Notes: generated by a model from the sequence alone, not told the origin. A stretch of 64,000 bases of DNA from an uncultured Bacteroides sp. (GCA_949296575.1 CASFPE010000013.1:96428-160427); one strand, 5' to 3'. Positions 10,388-18,125 are shown, counted from the stretch's first letter. A program made the numbers and translations.

Positions 10388-10711
10388 ATGTTAGTGACTA
10401 CGACAAGCACATTGGAAGGGCGGCGCATCGCCCGTTATTGCGGCATTGTGTCCGGCGAGACCATCATCGGCGCGAACGTGTTCCGCGACTTCATGGCCAG
10501 CATCCGCGACTTTGTGGGCGGGCGCAGCGGTTCTTACGAGGAAGTGCTTCGCGAGGCAAGGGAAACGGCCCTGCGCGAGATGGAGGAACAGGCGCGGCAG
10601 ATGGGCGCGAACGCCGTCATCGGCGTGGACTTGGACTATGAGACCGTGGGCGGCAACGGCTCCATGCTGATGGTGACCGCCACGGGGACTGCTGTGCTGA
10701 CGGCTGACTGA
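10388..10711 (+). CDS. YbjQ/UPF0145 family protein
   Basis: 107 residues. It matches the YbjQ family, whose members form small beta-alpha ring assemblies of uncertain function, sometimes called heavy-metal-binding. Typical features are [11 protein letters not shown] at the N-terminus, [17 protein letters not shown], a helix rich in Arg, Glu and Ala, and [13 protein letters not shown]. The start at 10,388 is set by an unusually good Shine-Dalgarno sequence (AAAGGAGG at 10,374-10,381), which is rare in this group of bacteria. A TATCTTCG sequence near 10,343 is a possible -7 element. The gene stands alone and ends before a terminator shared with the convergent pectinesterase gene. Confidence 0.88.
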   Translation: MLVTTTSTLEGRRIARYCGIVSGETIIGANVFRDFMASIRDFVGGRSGSYEEVLREARETALREMEEQARQMGANAVIGVDLDYETVGGNGSMLMVTATGTAVLTAD

Positions 10712-10738
10712 TGCCTTGGCGCGGCAGGGCGGAAAAGG

Positions 10739-10773
10739 AAAGGCTGCATCCCCCAGCGGGGAATGCAGCCTTT
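10739..10773. terminator. Bidirectional terminator between convergent genes
   Basis: A perfect 11-bp outer stem (10,739-10,749 with 10,763-10,773) encloses a further C-run/G-run pair. A-rich on one side and T-rich on the other, it can serve both the YbjQ gene and the pectinesterase gene. Confidence 0.85.
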
Positions 10774-10802
10774 CGCATGCTCAACAATCTTCTACCTGTG
10801 TG

Positions 10803-13800
10803 TTATCTTGCGGCCACTTTCACGGTGCGTGTGCCTTGGTTGTCGCTGACGCGCACAATCCAGATGCCTTCCTGCAAGGGCAGGCTCACGTCGCTGCCGG
10901 CTTCCAAGTTCTGCACCAATTGGCCGTCCGTGCCGTAGACGGCGATGCGGGTGCTGCCTTCAATGCCTTGCACGTGCAGCAGGTTGCCGTCGGCAAACAC
11001 CGTCCACTGGCCTCCGTTCACGTCGGGCGTGCAGATGGATGCCGCCGGGTCGTTGGCAATCAATGCGGGGAAGGGATCCCAGCCGTCCGTGCCTTTGGTG
11101 AAGTTCAGCGTGGTGATTTCCGTGCCGTCAGCCAATTTCGGTTCTGTCAAGACCGTTGCCCACGAAGCGCGGCTGCCGGAGTTGTCGGCGCCGGATTGCT
11201 CGATGGTGCCGTATTCGCAGCAAAGTGCCGATGAACCGCTCAGCGTGTTGTTCCATCCTGCTTCCTCAATGAGCGACTGCCCTGCGTAGCCGGGGTTGTC
11301 GCTGGTCTCGATGGTGGTCTTGTAGAATACCGTCTCGGCGGTGTTCGCTTGCCATGGGCGGCCGAAGTAGCCCGGCTTCGAGCGGTAGGCAGATGCCGTT
11401 TCCGTGCCCGGCACGGCGGAAGTGACGGTGCATTCATACATCAAGTACCCGCGCCCGCTGCTTTGCTTGGCGGCGGTGATGTAGCTCACATCGTTCTTGT
11501 CTTCGCTGGTGTTCATGGCCAATTGCGTGTGGTAGAACACGGCCGTCATCTCTCCGAACAGGTAGTCCGTGCCGCCCATCATCACGCCTTTATAGATGGC
11601 TGCGCGCACGCCGTCGCCTCCGTAGAAGGAATCTTGGCGGCCAACCACGCGGCAGTTGTTCAGGATTACCTTGTCAGAACCCACCAAAGCGATGGCGGCT
11701 GCCCGTTCCACGAAGCTCTTGTTCTGCACCTCGGTGCTGCCGGCTTCCGTGGGGCGCGTGCCTTTGCCGCCTACTTCCCATTCCACCACCACGTCTTCCG
11801 ACTCTTTCTTGGAGATGTATTGGTTGAAAGAATTCTCGAAGATGATGTTTTCCGCCTCAAAACCATCGGCAGTCACCACCACTGTTGCGTTCCAGTAAGA
11901 GTTGTTGGTGGCGCTTCCTCCCGTGTTTTCGTAGGAGAGGTAGCCATTCTCCTTGTTCACGGCCAATGTTTCTGCGTCCCACTTCTGGTTGTTGGCCATG
12001 CTGTAATAGCTGTAGCCGTGTCCATAGTAGGAGGTGATGCGCACGGCGTTCTCGTCGATGTTCACGCCTTTGTCCTTCAAGGCGATGCTCGGCGTGGCAG
12101 AAGCGTTGACGAGCGACACGTCCGGCACATCCACGACTAACATTTCTTCGTAATTTCCCGGTTCAATCAGGATGCGCACGCGCTGTCCTTCCGTGCGGTC
12201 CATGCTGCGCACAGCGTCCAATGCCTCGTTGATGGTGGCGTATTGCTGGCTTTCGCCCACGGTGATTTCCTCGCTGTAAGGCACTACTTCATCCACGCGG
12301 ATGGCGGTGATGTAGCTGGTCTCCGTGCCGCCGAACGCGATGGTCACGGTGTTTTCCTGCGTGTCGTTCACGTATTCCACCTGTTCCACCCGGCTGGTGG
12401 AGCCGCTGTTGGTGGTGATGGCTTCGCCGCCGTTGATGGTGAAGTTGGCAGAATAGTAGTAAGATACCGTCATCTTGCTGCCCGTTGCCACGGGAACCAC
12501 CATCGTTGCCCCGTTGCCGCCGGTGATGTGTCCCTTGGCCTGTTCGTTCTTGATGCCGCCTGCCAGAGCGATTCCTTTGTAATAAGTGTCGGCAGCGGTG
12601 ATGGCTTTGTCGTCGAACTCCCATACGCTGACCGGCTCAAACGGGATGGTTTTGCTCACCGCTTGCCCTTCCACCTTCAGGTTCGATGTGAGAGCCTGCT
12701 GCAAAGGATAGGCATCTAAGCCGTCGGCCACGACGGAATACACGCCGTCGCGCAGCGTGATGCCCTCCGGCGATGCGAAGCTGTATGCGTAGCCTTCCTC
12801 GTTGAGGTTGGTGAAGGTCAGTTGGAGCAGTGCGTTCTGCTCGTCGGTCAGCCCCTCGCCTTGGATGGTGACGGCATACGTTGGCTTTGCCTCGAACACA
12901 AGGTCTTGGGTGTGGTCGCCCTGCACTGTCACGGTGTTGTTTGTCAGGTTGTAATCATTCACCCCTTCGGCCACAATGGTGTATGCCACATCCGGCTCTA
13001 ATTGCACGCTGTAAGTGGAAGCATTGGCATTGATGGCGGGTTCCGGCACGAACACTCTTTCCGTGGCCGGCACGAACTGAAGCTGCAAATTGCTGATGTG
13101 TTCGCCCAATCCGCTGATGGCGCCATCGAGGGTGCAGAGCGTCACTTGCGACACGTGGATGTCGTGGGTGGCATCGGCGTTGCCCGTTTCCAAGGTCGCG
13201 CCTCGGTCGATGACAAAGCCGTTGGCGTTGGCCAACGCCAATTTGTAGGTGTGTCCTGCGGGCAGGCTGACGCTGTATTGCCCGTTGGCGGGCGTTGCCG
13301 TCCATGCTTTCCCGGACTCGTTCGTGAACGACAGGCCGTAACCGTCGGGCAACGTCACGCCCGCTTCCGTCTGGATGCTGCCCTGGATGGTGACATACAC
13401 GGCGGGCTTGCGGATGACGCGGTAGTACGACGGCTTGTCTTTCGTGTCATAGATGCGGTATTCCCCGGCCTGCTTGGCGGTGAAGGTGAGCAGCACGCCG
13501 GTGCTGGGGACGGGGTTTTCTGTGACATCCGTTTGCAACGCAGGGTCGGCGGCATAGACGAAGTTGATGATGCCCGTGCTGTTTTGCGTGCTGCAATACA
13601 GTTGGATTTCGTCGTCCTGTTCCAATTGCAGGCTCAGGTAGCGGTCCGTTTTTGCCGAAGCGTTGACGTAAATGTAGCCGGTCAGCGTCTGGCCCTCGAT
13701 GGTGATGTCCTTTTTTGTGTCATACCTCGTGAGGTTGGTGTTCGAGGTGCGCAGGCGGTCGTTGGAACCTCCGGTCCAACTCAGCCGTCCTGCTTCCCAA

Positions 13801-14012
13801 TGCGAGGGCAGCACCGGCCCTTCTGTTCCCGGCGCGATGGAGGCGTCATACCAACCATTGATGATGTCTTCCGTAAGTTGGTTGTTGTATTGCGTGGCGT
13901 CGAGTTGCGCGGCACCGAAGTCCCACACGTCGCTCAACGTGTTCTGTTGCGCGTAGGCCATGGTGGTCGACAGGCACAACGCGGCAAAAAATGCAGTTGT
14001 TTTGTTTTTCAT
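10803..14012 (-). CDS. Multidomain pectinesterase (CE8) with T9SS-type C-terminus
   Basis: 1,069 residues with a signal peptide cleaved near AYAQQ. The N-terminal part is a carbohydrate-binding-like domain beginning VWDFGAAQLD, followed by several Ig/carboxypeptidase-regulatory-like beta domains. The catalytic pectin methylesterase domain occupies about residues 580-980. Active-site signatures are GRQDSFYGG (canonical GYQDTLY), GGTDYLFGE (canonical GTVDFIFG) and FGRPWQ (canonical LGRPW), so the Gln, two Asp and Arg are kept. The last 80 residues resemble a T9SS type A sorting domain (RIAVYGTDGQLV, then IWIVRVSDNQG). It should demethylesterify pectin at or outside the cell surface. No polysaccharide lyase, glycoside hydrolase or SusC/SusD pair is visible beside it, which is unusual for pectin enzymes in this order. 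Confidence 0.9.
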   Translation of the reverse strand: MKNKTTAFFAALCLSTTMAYAQQNTLSDVWDFGAAQLDATQYNNQLTEDIINGWYDASIAPGTEGPVLPSHWEAGRLSWTGGSNDRLRTSNTNLTRYDTKKDITIEGQTLTGYIYVNASAKTDRYLSLQLEQDDEIQLYCSTQNSTGIINFVYAADPALQTDVTENPVPSTGVLLTFTAKQAGEYRIYDTKDKPSYYRVIRKPAVYVTIQGSIQTEAGVTLPDGYGLSFTNESGKAWTATPANGQYSVSLPAGHTYKLALANANGFVIDRGATLETGNADATHDIHVSQVTLCTLDGAISGLGEHISNLQLQFVPATERVFVPEPAINANASTYSVQLEPDVAYTIVAEGVNDYNLTNNTVTVQGDHTQDLVFEAKPTYAVTIQGEGLTDEQNALLQLTFTNLNEEGYAYSFASPEGITLRDGVYSVVADGLDAYPLQQALTSNLKVEGQAVSKTIPFEPVSVWEFDDKAITAADTYYKGIALAGGIKNEQAKGHITGGNGATMVVPVATGSKMTVSYYYSANFTINGGEAITTNSGSTSRVEQVEYVNDTQENTVTIAFGGTETSYITAIRVDEVVPYSEEITVGESQQYATINEALDAVRSMDRTEGQRVRILIEPGNYEEMLVVDVPDVSLVNASATPSIALKDKGVNIDENAVRITSYYGHGYSYYSMANNQKWDAETLAVNKENGYLSYENTGGSATNNSYWNATVVVTADGFEAENIIFENSFNQYISKKESEDVVVEWEVGGKGTRPTEAGSTEVQNKSFVERAAAIALVGSDKVILNNCRVVGRQDSFYGGDGVRAAIYKGVMMGGTDYLFGEMTAVFYHTQLAMNTSEDKNDVSYITAAKQSSGRGYLMYECTVTSAVPGTETASAYRSKPGYFGRPWQANTAETVFYKTTIETSDNPGYAGQSLIEEAGWNNTLSGSSALCCEYGTIEQSGADNSGSRASWATVLTEPKLADGTEITTLNFTKGTDGWDPFPALIANDPAASICTPDVNGGQWTVFADGNLLHVQGIEGSTRIAVYGTDGQLVQNLEAGSDVSLPLQEGIWIVRVSDNQGTRTVKVAAR

Positions 14013-14243
14013 GTGAATTGTTTTTTTGGTTAATAAAACGAATGGTTAAAGGACGCAATTTCCCCGCGAACCCATGTGCATATTTTATTCATAGTTGTAA
14101 AAAAACTGACGGATTCCGCAGTTGGAGCAGGGGCGTGCGGAGAATGGGGTTGTTAAAAAGCATGTATCCAAAGAGAGGAAAAGAGCATTTGGATGCGGTT
14201 TTGGTGAAATGTAGTTAAAATGCGACGTTTTTTCGGGAGAATG

Positions 14244-14276
14244 TTTGGAAAAATGCTCGCCGAAGCCTTATCTTTG
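14244..14276 (+). promoter_or_regulatory. Bacteroidales-type promoter of the orphan RNA
   Basis: TTTG at 14,244-14,247, 21-bp spacer, TATCTTTG at 14,269-14,276. Transcription would begin about 7 bases downstream. Confidence 0.7.
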
Positions 14277-14282
14277 CATCGT

Positions 14283-14347
14283 GATTTTTTTCATAGTATT
14301 AGATTTAAGGTTAACAAAGGTTGGAGTACGGCGGTACTCCTTTTTTT
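14283..14347 (+). ncRNA. Candidate orphan small RNA of about 65 nt
   Basis: Between the good promoter above and a perfect intrinsic terminator (stem GGAGTAC at 14,323-14,329 with GTACTCC at 14,334-14,340, loop GGCG, seven Ts) there is room for only about 40 bases plus the hairpin and no meaningful ORF. The 5' part is AU-rich with a run of Ts. I do not recognise an RNA family. A very short leader peptide cannot be excluded. Confidence 0.5.
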
Positions 14348-14376
14348 ATGCCCGTACCCGAAGGGCCGGGTGTGCC

Positions 14377-14606
14377 TCCGCAGGGATTGGAAGCTCTTTC
14401 CCTTTGCCGTTCCGGCTGTTTTGAAATGATTCCCCCGTATAGTTCCTGAAAAAACGTGGCCCGCCGCCCGTGGCGTGGCCCGCTTTCTTATGAACATTTT
14501 CCTGCACGATTAATAATCGTACACGTGTACGATTATTAATCGTCACGGCTGAAGATTATTAATCGTGCAAGCAAAACCTTCGGATGATTTCGGCGAATCA
14601 TTGGGA
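14377..14606 (+). repeat. 230-bp dispersed palindromic element, copy 1
   Basis: Nearly identical to 62,374-62,603, in the same orientation, with a handful of mismatches in 230 bp and sharp ends. It contains a direct repeat of CGTGGCCCGC and, near its right end, the palindromic cluster listed next. Minus-strand frames are open in both copies but have no plausible start or family, so it is treated as non-coding. It begins 30 bp after the terminator of the orphan RNA. Confidence 0.92.
14503..14569. repeat. 38-bp perfect palindrome plus third arm
   Basis: Three copies of GATTATTAATCGT, one inverted and two direct. The first two form a perfect 38-bp palindrome (14,506-14,543) centred on CACGTG. 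The outermost pair (14,503-14,518 and 14,554-14,569) is a perfect 16-bp inverted repeat. The same arrangement is at 62,500-62,566. It could be a multimeric protein-binding site, a recombination site, or RNA that switches between two hairpins. Confidence 0.92.
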
Positions 14607-14610
14607 GGAT

Positions 14611-14643
14611 GTGTCGCGGCAGATGGCAAATCTGCCGCGACAC
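14611..14643. repeat. Perfect 14-bp stem hairpin
   Basis: Arms at 14,611-14,624 and 14,630-14,643 with loop GGCAA, no T-run after it. It is absent from the second copy of the element, so it is specific to this locus. Confidence 0.7.
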
Positions 14644-14655
14644 GTCAGAATGTAG

Positions 14656-14675
14656 AGCCGCAAAATCTTGCGGCT
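14656..14675. repeat. REP-like palindrome AGCCGCAA-AATC-TTGCGGCT, copy 1
   Basis: The same sequence with longer arms is at 46,840-46,869. It is a short dispersed palindrome of unknown role. Confidence 0.65.
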
Positions 14676-14740
14676 ATGCCTTTTGTTTCATGACATGAGA
14701 GGAGAACTATGCCAAAGCGGTAAATCTGCCGTAGCGAGGG

Positions 14741-14845
14741 TCAGAGGTTCGTGAGCCACTTTTTCCCTTTTGGCGTTCTGAACCAAACTAATATTCCGAT
14801 GCCTATTATCAGGCAGAGTGAGAATAAGATAATCAGAAAGTCCAT
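14741..14845 (-). CDS. 34-residue single-pass membrane microprotein
   Basis: The frame starts with ATG at 14,845, five bases after the stop of the preceding 88-residue gene, and ends at TGA 14,741. It encodes a short hydrophobic helix (about residues 3-22, FLIILFSLCLIIGIGILVW) followed by a basic tail (RTPKGKKWLTNL). Helix followed by positive charges fits an inner-membrane microprotein with its C-terminus in the cytoplasm. The very short distance from the upstream gene and the matching hydrophobic character suggest translational coupling and a joint role. No known family is recognised. Confidence 0.6.
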   Translation of the reverse strand: MDFLIILFSLCLIIGIGILVWFRTPKGKKWLTNL

Positions 14846-14850
14846 AGTTG

Positions 14851-15117
14851 TTATCTTTTTAGAATCTTGTAACCAATTGCGGCAAATATGTATGTAAGCA
14901 GAATTCCTGTAACGGCCAATAGGATTTGCTTTGATTGCGGTTCATTGATGATTAGTGAAATGCCTCCCACTAAAGCCATTGCAGTAAATACAAGTTTGGC
15001 CAAGTCGAAGAAAAATTTCCCAAGTGTTTCTTGGCTTAATTTTTCTTTTGCTTTTATTTCCCTGCATTCCTCCTGCTGTTTTGCAAAGTTGCTCGTGTCT
15101 TTTATGTTTGCAGGCAA
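14851..15117 (-). CDS. Small two-helix membrane protein (DUF6722-like), start uncertain
   Basis: 88 residues as drawn. The recognisable part begins ETLGKFFFDLAKLVF and contains two membrane helices (about residues 40-58 and 65-83), ending GYKILKR; it resembles small Bacteroidales membrane proteins annotated as DUF6722 (tentative). The start is doubtful. The only in-frame start is TTG at 15,117, which lies inside a TAATTTTG promoter element (15,122-15,115 on this strand). The only ATG with a strong Shine-Dalgarno sequence (AGGAGG, ATG at 15,067) is in another frame; removing one A from the downstream A-run would join it to the conserved part. So the gene may be frameshifted near its start. Confidence 0.55.
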   Translation of the reverse strand: MPANIKDTSNFAKQQEECREIKAKEKLSQETLGKFFFDLAKLVFTAMALVGGISLIINEPQSKQILLAVTGILLTYIFAAIGYKILKR

Positions 15118-15238
15118 AATTAATCAAATTGTTTGATATGGAAAAGCAAGCCCGCCATTTTCTGTTTGACCTCTGAACTCTGAAATCTTCTTGTCCACTC
15201 GTCAACTTGTTCCCTTGTCAACTTTAAAAAGATTTCCT

Positions 15239-15246
15239 TACTTTTG
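15239..15246 (+). promoter_or_regulatory. -7 element of the TPR-HTH regulator gene
   Basis: TACTTTTG, 4 bases before the start codon, preceded by a run of TTGTC-type units. The same element and surroundings occur at 63,756-63,763 before the paralogue, so the message has almost no leader. Confidence 0.6.
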
Positions 15247-15250
15247 CCGC

Positions 15251-17050
15251 ATGATTCTTTTGAAAAGAAACATCATCATCGCCGTTTCCGCCGTGCTGTT
15301 GCTGGCGGCGATAGGGACAGCATGCTGGCAGTTGGCCTATGCGCGGCCCCGCCGCCTGCTGGCGCGTGCCGAAAGCTTGATGCAGGCGCGTCCCGACAGC
15401 GCCTTGCGCACGCTGCAACAATTGCGCCGCCCGCAGTGGCTCATGGGGGAGAACGAAGCCCTCTACGCCCTGCTGATGACGCAGGCGTGCTACAAGAACG
15501 GCCTTCCCGTGGCGAACGATTCCCTCATCCGCATCGCCACGCGGCACTACGCCACGGCTGCCGACCCCTTGCGTTATGCATGGAGCCTGTTCTACGAAGG
15601 GCAAGTGGCCCGCGACACGGGCGACCGCAACGGCGCGTTGCGCCTGTTCCAACGGGCGGAGCTTCCGGCGGGGCAGGCGAAAAGTCCCCTGCTTTCGTTC
15701 CTGCTTTACCATCATTGGGGGCATCTGATGAGCGATGAAAAGCCTTACGAAGAAGGTTTGCAGAAGTTGGAAACGGCGTTGCAGTATGCCAAGCAACTGA
15801 ACGACACGGCCTACATCCTCAATACGTTGGACATGGTTTCCATGAGCCACATCCGCTTGCGGCAGTACGACAAGGCGGAAGGATGCGCCCGCCAAGCCCT
15901 CCGGCTGGCAGAAGCCGCGCATGATGTTTCAAAATATGCGGGAGCCTGCCAGCAGTTGGCGCATGCCTTGACTTGGACGGGCAAGCACGAGGAGGCATTG
16001 GCAGTTATCAACAAGGCGTTGGAATGCGCCCATCATGCCGTCCCTCCGTTGGATTCCCTTGCTTTGCGCCCCTATTGGGCGGTGAAAACGGACGCTTTCC
16101 TCCATTTGCAGCAATATGATTCTGCCCGTCATTACACGCAAAAGGCCGGTGTCGGGGACGGCTTTGGGGGGTTGGCGGCTTACCATCTGAGCCTGTATGA
16201 GATAGAAAAGGGCGCGGGGAATATTGCATTGGCTTTGCAATATCATGAATGTTTTTCTCATTATTTGGATTCTTTGACCGCCCAAAAGACGAGCGAGAGT
16301 TTGGCGGCCTTGCAGAAGAAATATGATTATGAGAAATTCCAAAAGGAGAACCTTCAATTGAAAGCAGAGAGGCAATGGTCGTTTATTTTGGTTTTGTGCG
16401 CAGTTCTCGTGGCGATGGGTGCTGTTTTCCTTGTATTGTGGCTTCGCATCAAGTGGAAAAGAGAAAAGGAGGCCCTTGCCCGTGCGAAGGATTTACTGCT
16501 GGAGCAAAGCCGCCTCCAATTGCAGGGAAAGGCCAACGAACTGTTGCAGCAACGGCAGGCATTGCAGGAAAAGGAGCAGGCATTGCGCGAATCCATGCAG
16601 CGGGAGGCGGGCTTGAAAGGCGGCTTGTCTGCGATGGAACGGCAGTTGGCGCAGTATGCTTCGCAGCAGGAATTGCTGAAGAAGCAACTGTTCAAAACGA
16701 ACGAGGCCGTGCAACGCATCAAAGAGATGGACGGTTTGAGCAATGTGCAAAAGATGAAAAGAAGCAAAGAATTTCGGTTATCCCCTCAGGAACAAGCGGA
16801 CTTGTACGCCGCTATCAATGCCTGCTATCATGATTTTGAAAGTCGGTTGCGCACGGCTTGCTCGGCTTTGGCGGATGATGACATTTATTTGTGCTGCCTT
16901 TTGCGGATGGGGGTCAGCAACTCAAGCATTGCCATCTTGATGGGCATTGGTGAAGGCGCTTTGAGAACCCGAAAATATCGCATCAAGGGTGGAAAACTCA
17001 ATGTGCCTTCGCAATACGAATCATTGGAAGATTTCCTTCGTGCTTTTTGA
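15251..17050 (+). CDS. Transmembrane TPR regulator with C-terminal HTH domain
   Basis: 599 residues. Order of parts: an N-terminal membrane segment (about residues 6-25), a long helical region with TPR-like repeats (about 30-365), a second membrane helix (about 376-398), a Gln/Glu-rich coiled coil (about 400-520), and a C-terminal helix-turn-helix of LuxR/sigma-4 type (about 540-575, motif MGVSNSSIAILMGI). The two membrane segments place the TPR domain outside the cytoplasm and the HTH inside, so it looks like a one-component sensor-regulator; TPR-HTH proteins of this kind are common in Bacteroidales. ATG at 15,251 is supported by the paralogue at 63,768, which is nearly identical from the same codon. 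It lies upstream of a well-formed promoter driving three exported proteins, its likely target. Confidence 0.85.
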   Translation: MILLKRNIIIAVSAVLLLAAIGTACWQLAYARPRRLLARAESLMQARPDSALRTLQQLRRPQWLMGENEALYALLMTQACYKNGLPVANDSLIRIATRHYATAADPLRYAWSLFYEGQVARDTGDRNGALRLFQRAELPAGQAKSPLLSFLLYHHWGHLMSDEKPYEEGLQKLETALQYAKQLNDTAYILNTLDMVSMSHIRLRQYDKAEGCARQALRLAEAAHDVSKYAGACQQLAHALTWTGKHEEALAVINKALECAHHAVPPLDSLALRPYWAVKTDAFLHLQQYDSARHYTQKAGVGDGFGGLAAYHLSLYEIEKGAGNIALALQYHECFSHYLDSLTAQKTSESLAALQKKYDYEKFQKENLQLKAERQWSFILVLCAVLVAMGAVFLVLWLRIKWKREKEALARAKDLLLEQSRLQLQGKANELLQQRQALQEKEQALRESMQREAGLKGGLSAMERQLAQYASQQELLKKQLFKTNEAVQRIKEMDGLSNVQKMKRSKEFRLSPQEQADLYAAINACYHDFESRLRTACSALADDDIYLCCLLRMGVSNSSIAILMGIGEGALRTRKYRIKGGKLNVPSQYESLEDFLRAF

Positions 17051-17210
17051 ACTTTTCATGCGCATTTTCCCCTTGTTTTTGCCATCCTGAAAAAGGCATG
17101 TGACGCAATTGTGACGAAATTGTTTCCAGCGAGATTTTTAATTCGCTAAAAATAAGCTGTTTAATGATTTTCTGACATGTGTGAATGTACACCAAATGTG
17201 ACGCGATTTC

Positions 17211-17242
17211 TTTGGAATGGAAATTCAAACCACTTAACTTTG
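17211..17242 (+). promoter_or_regulatory. Promoter of the exported-protein operon
   Basis: TTTG (17,211-17,214), 20-bp spacer, TAACTTTG (17,235-17,242), a textbook Bacteroidales promoter. Upstream, TGTGACG or close variants recur (about 17,099, 17,110 and 17,197), possible regulator sites. Confidence 0.75.
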
Positions 17243-17282
17243 CCTGCATCAAAAACATAAAAAAGTACGTAGATATGAAAAA

Positions 17283-17639
17283 ATGTATTTCTTATTGATT
17301 ATGCTTGTTTCTTCTTTATGTTGCGTAAATGCTCATGATGAAGTGGAATTGAAGCAAAATAGGAAAGGAAATGGCGGGGAGCTTTCCCAACGTGCAATTC
17401 CTGTGGACGTGGACATTGACCGCCACTTGCTGGGCATTCATTTCAGGGATCGGGTGAAGGACGTGAATGTTTCGGTGTCGGGACCCGACGGGATGGTTTA
17501 CAACGAATGGTTCACCACGCCCGCCGCCCGCTCCGTGCAAGTGGATCTTTCCCCTTACCAAGACGGGCGTTATGAAATCCTTTTCTTCGATGCCGATGGC
17601 AATGAGGCGGAAGGCTCTTTCTTGAAGGAAGAAGATTGA
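17283..17639 (+). CDS. DUF3244-type small exported protein
   Basis: 118 residues. A hydrophobic N-terminus is cleaved near VNAHD. The mature part (about 35-115) is a small beta sandwich of the DUF3244 type, with the phrases DVNVSVSGPDGMVYN and YQDGRYEILFFDADGN. The start is odd: an ATG at 17,275 is followed by six As and runs into a stop after 7 codons; a seventh A would fuse it to this frame and give the N-terminus MKKMYFLLIML, which looks like a normal signal peptide with its usual basic residues. The annotated start at 17,283 lacks them. This is the first gene after the promoter and precedes two further exported proteins. Function is unknown. Confidence 0.75.
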   Translation: MYFLLIMLVSSLCCVNAHDEVELKQNRKGNGGELSQRAIPVDVDIDRHLLGIHFRDRVKDVNVSVSGPDGMVYNEWFTTPAARSVQVDLSPYQDGRYEILFFDADGNEAEGSFLKEED

Positions 17640-17698
17640 AAAAAGAATGAATGCGCATTCAGACAAATTGTTTTATTAATTCTTTAAAATTTAGTATT

Positions 17699-18082
17699 AT
17701 GAAAAAGTTTTTATTTTCAGCCTTGGCATGCGCCATGCTGTTGCCCGCCGTTACTGTGCAGGCAGGAGGAAAAATTACTTATTATGGAGAAAAGGCAGGT
17801 ATTTTGAGGCCTTGTATGGGTGCGCCCGTTGCAGTTTGCAAAGAAATCATCATCAATGACGGTGATGACGGGAGGTTGGATCCTACTTTCCCGCCCGGTG
17901 GCGATGATGTACGTCCTTTTCTTCCTGGTGGTGATGAAGTTACTATTCCTGGCGAAGACGATTATCTGAGGCCATTGAGTGTGAGCGATGACACGCAAGT
18001 GACGGTGATAGTTGACGGGATGTATTACGAATGCCCTGCCAGTTGGGTGAACTGGGAGGACGGCAGCATCACGCCGCGATGA
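17699..18082 (+). CDS. Small exported cysteine-containing protein, unknown function
   Basis: 127 residues starting at ATG 17,699. A signal peptide (MKKFLFSALACAML) is cleaved near VQAGG. The mature protein has three Cys (RPCMGAPVAVC and YYECPASW), an acidic Gly/Pro/Asp-rich middle with the repeated phrase PGGDD or PGGDE, and a C-terminal segment ending WVNWEDGSITPR. No family is recognised. The Cys residues are notable because the next gene encodes an exported protein with a CxxC thioredoxin-like site, which could act on it (inference). A hairpin follows the gene and may lower read-through into the next one. Confidence 0.7.
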   Translation: MKKFLFSALACAMLLPAVTVQAGGKITYYGEKAGILRPCMGAPVAVCKEIIINDGDDGRLDPTFPPGGDDVRPFLPGGDEVTIPGEDDYLRPLSVSDDTQVTVIVDGMYYECPASWVNWEDGSITPR

Positions 18083-18096
18083 CTTATTTGATTATA

Positions 18097-18125
18097 GGTT
18101 CGGGTGCAGGCATTGCATCCGAACC
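18097..18125 (+). terminator. Intra-operon hairpin (attenuator candidate)
   Basis: A 12-bp stem with one G-T pair (18,097-18,108 with 18,114-18,125) and loop GGCAT, with only a weak T-tract after it. It could limit expression of the downstream gene or stabilise the upstream message. Confidence 0.55.

Larger units (their letters stand above)
14013..14740. other. 728-bp non-coding stretch with small RNA candidate and repeats
   Basis: No convincing gene. It holds the upstream region of the pectinesterase gene, a promoter-terminator pair that would make a short RNA, the first copy of the 230-bp element, a 14-bp hairpin (14,611-14,643) and a dispersed palindrome (14,656-14,675), each listed separately. 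Confidence 0.7.

Noticed and set aside
14220..14429. A 69-codon plus-strand frame
   Set aside because: It contains the promoter and the terminator of the small RNA candidate and enters the 230-bp element.
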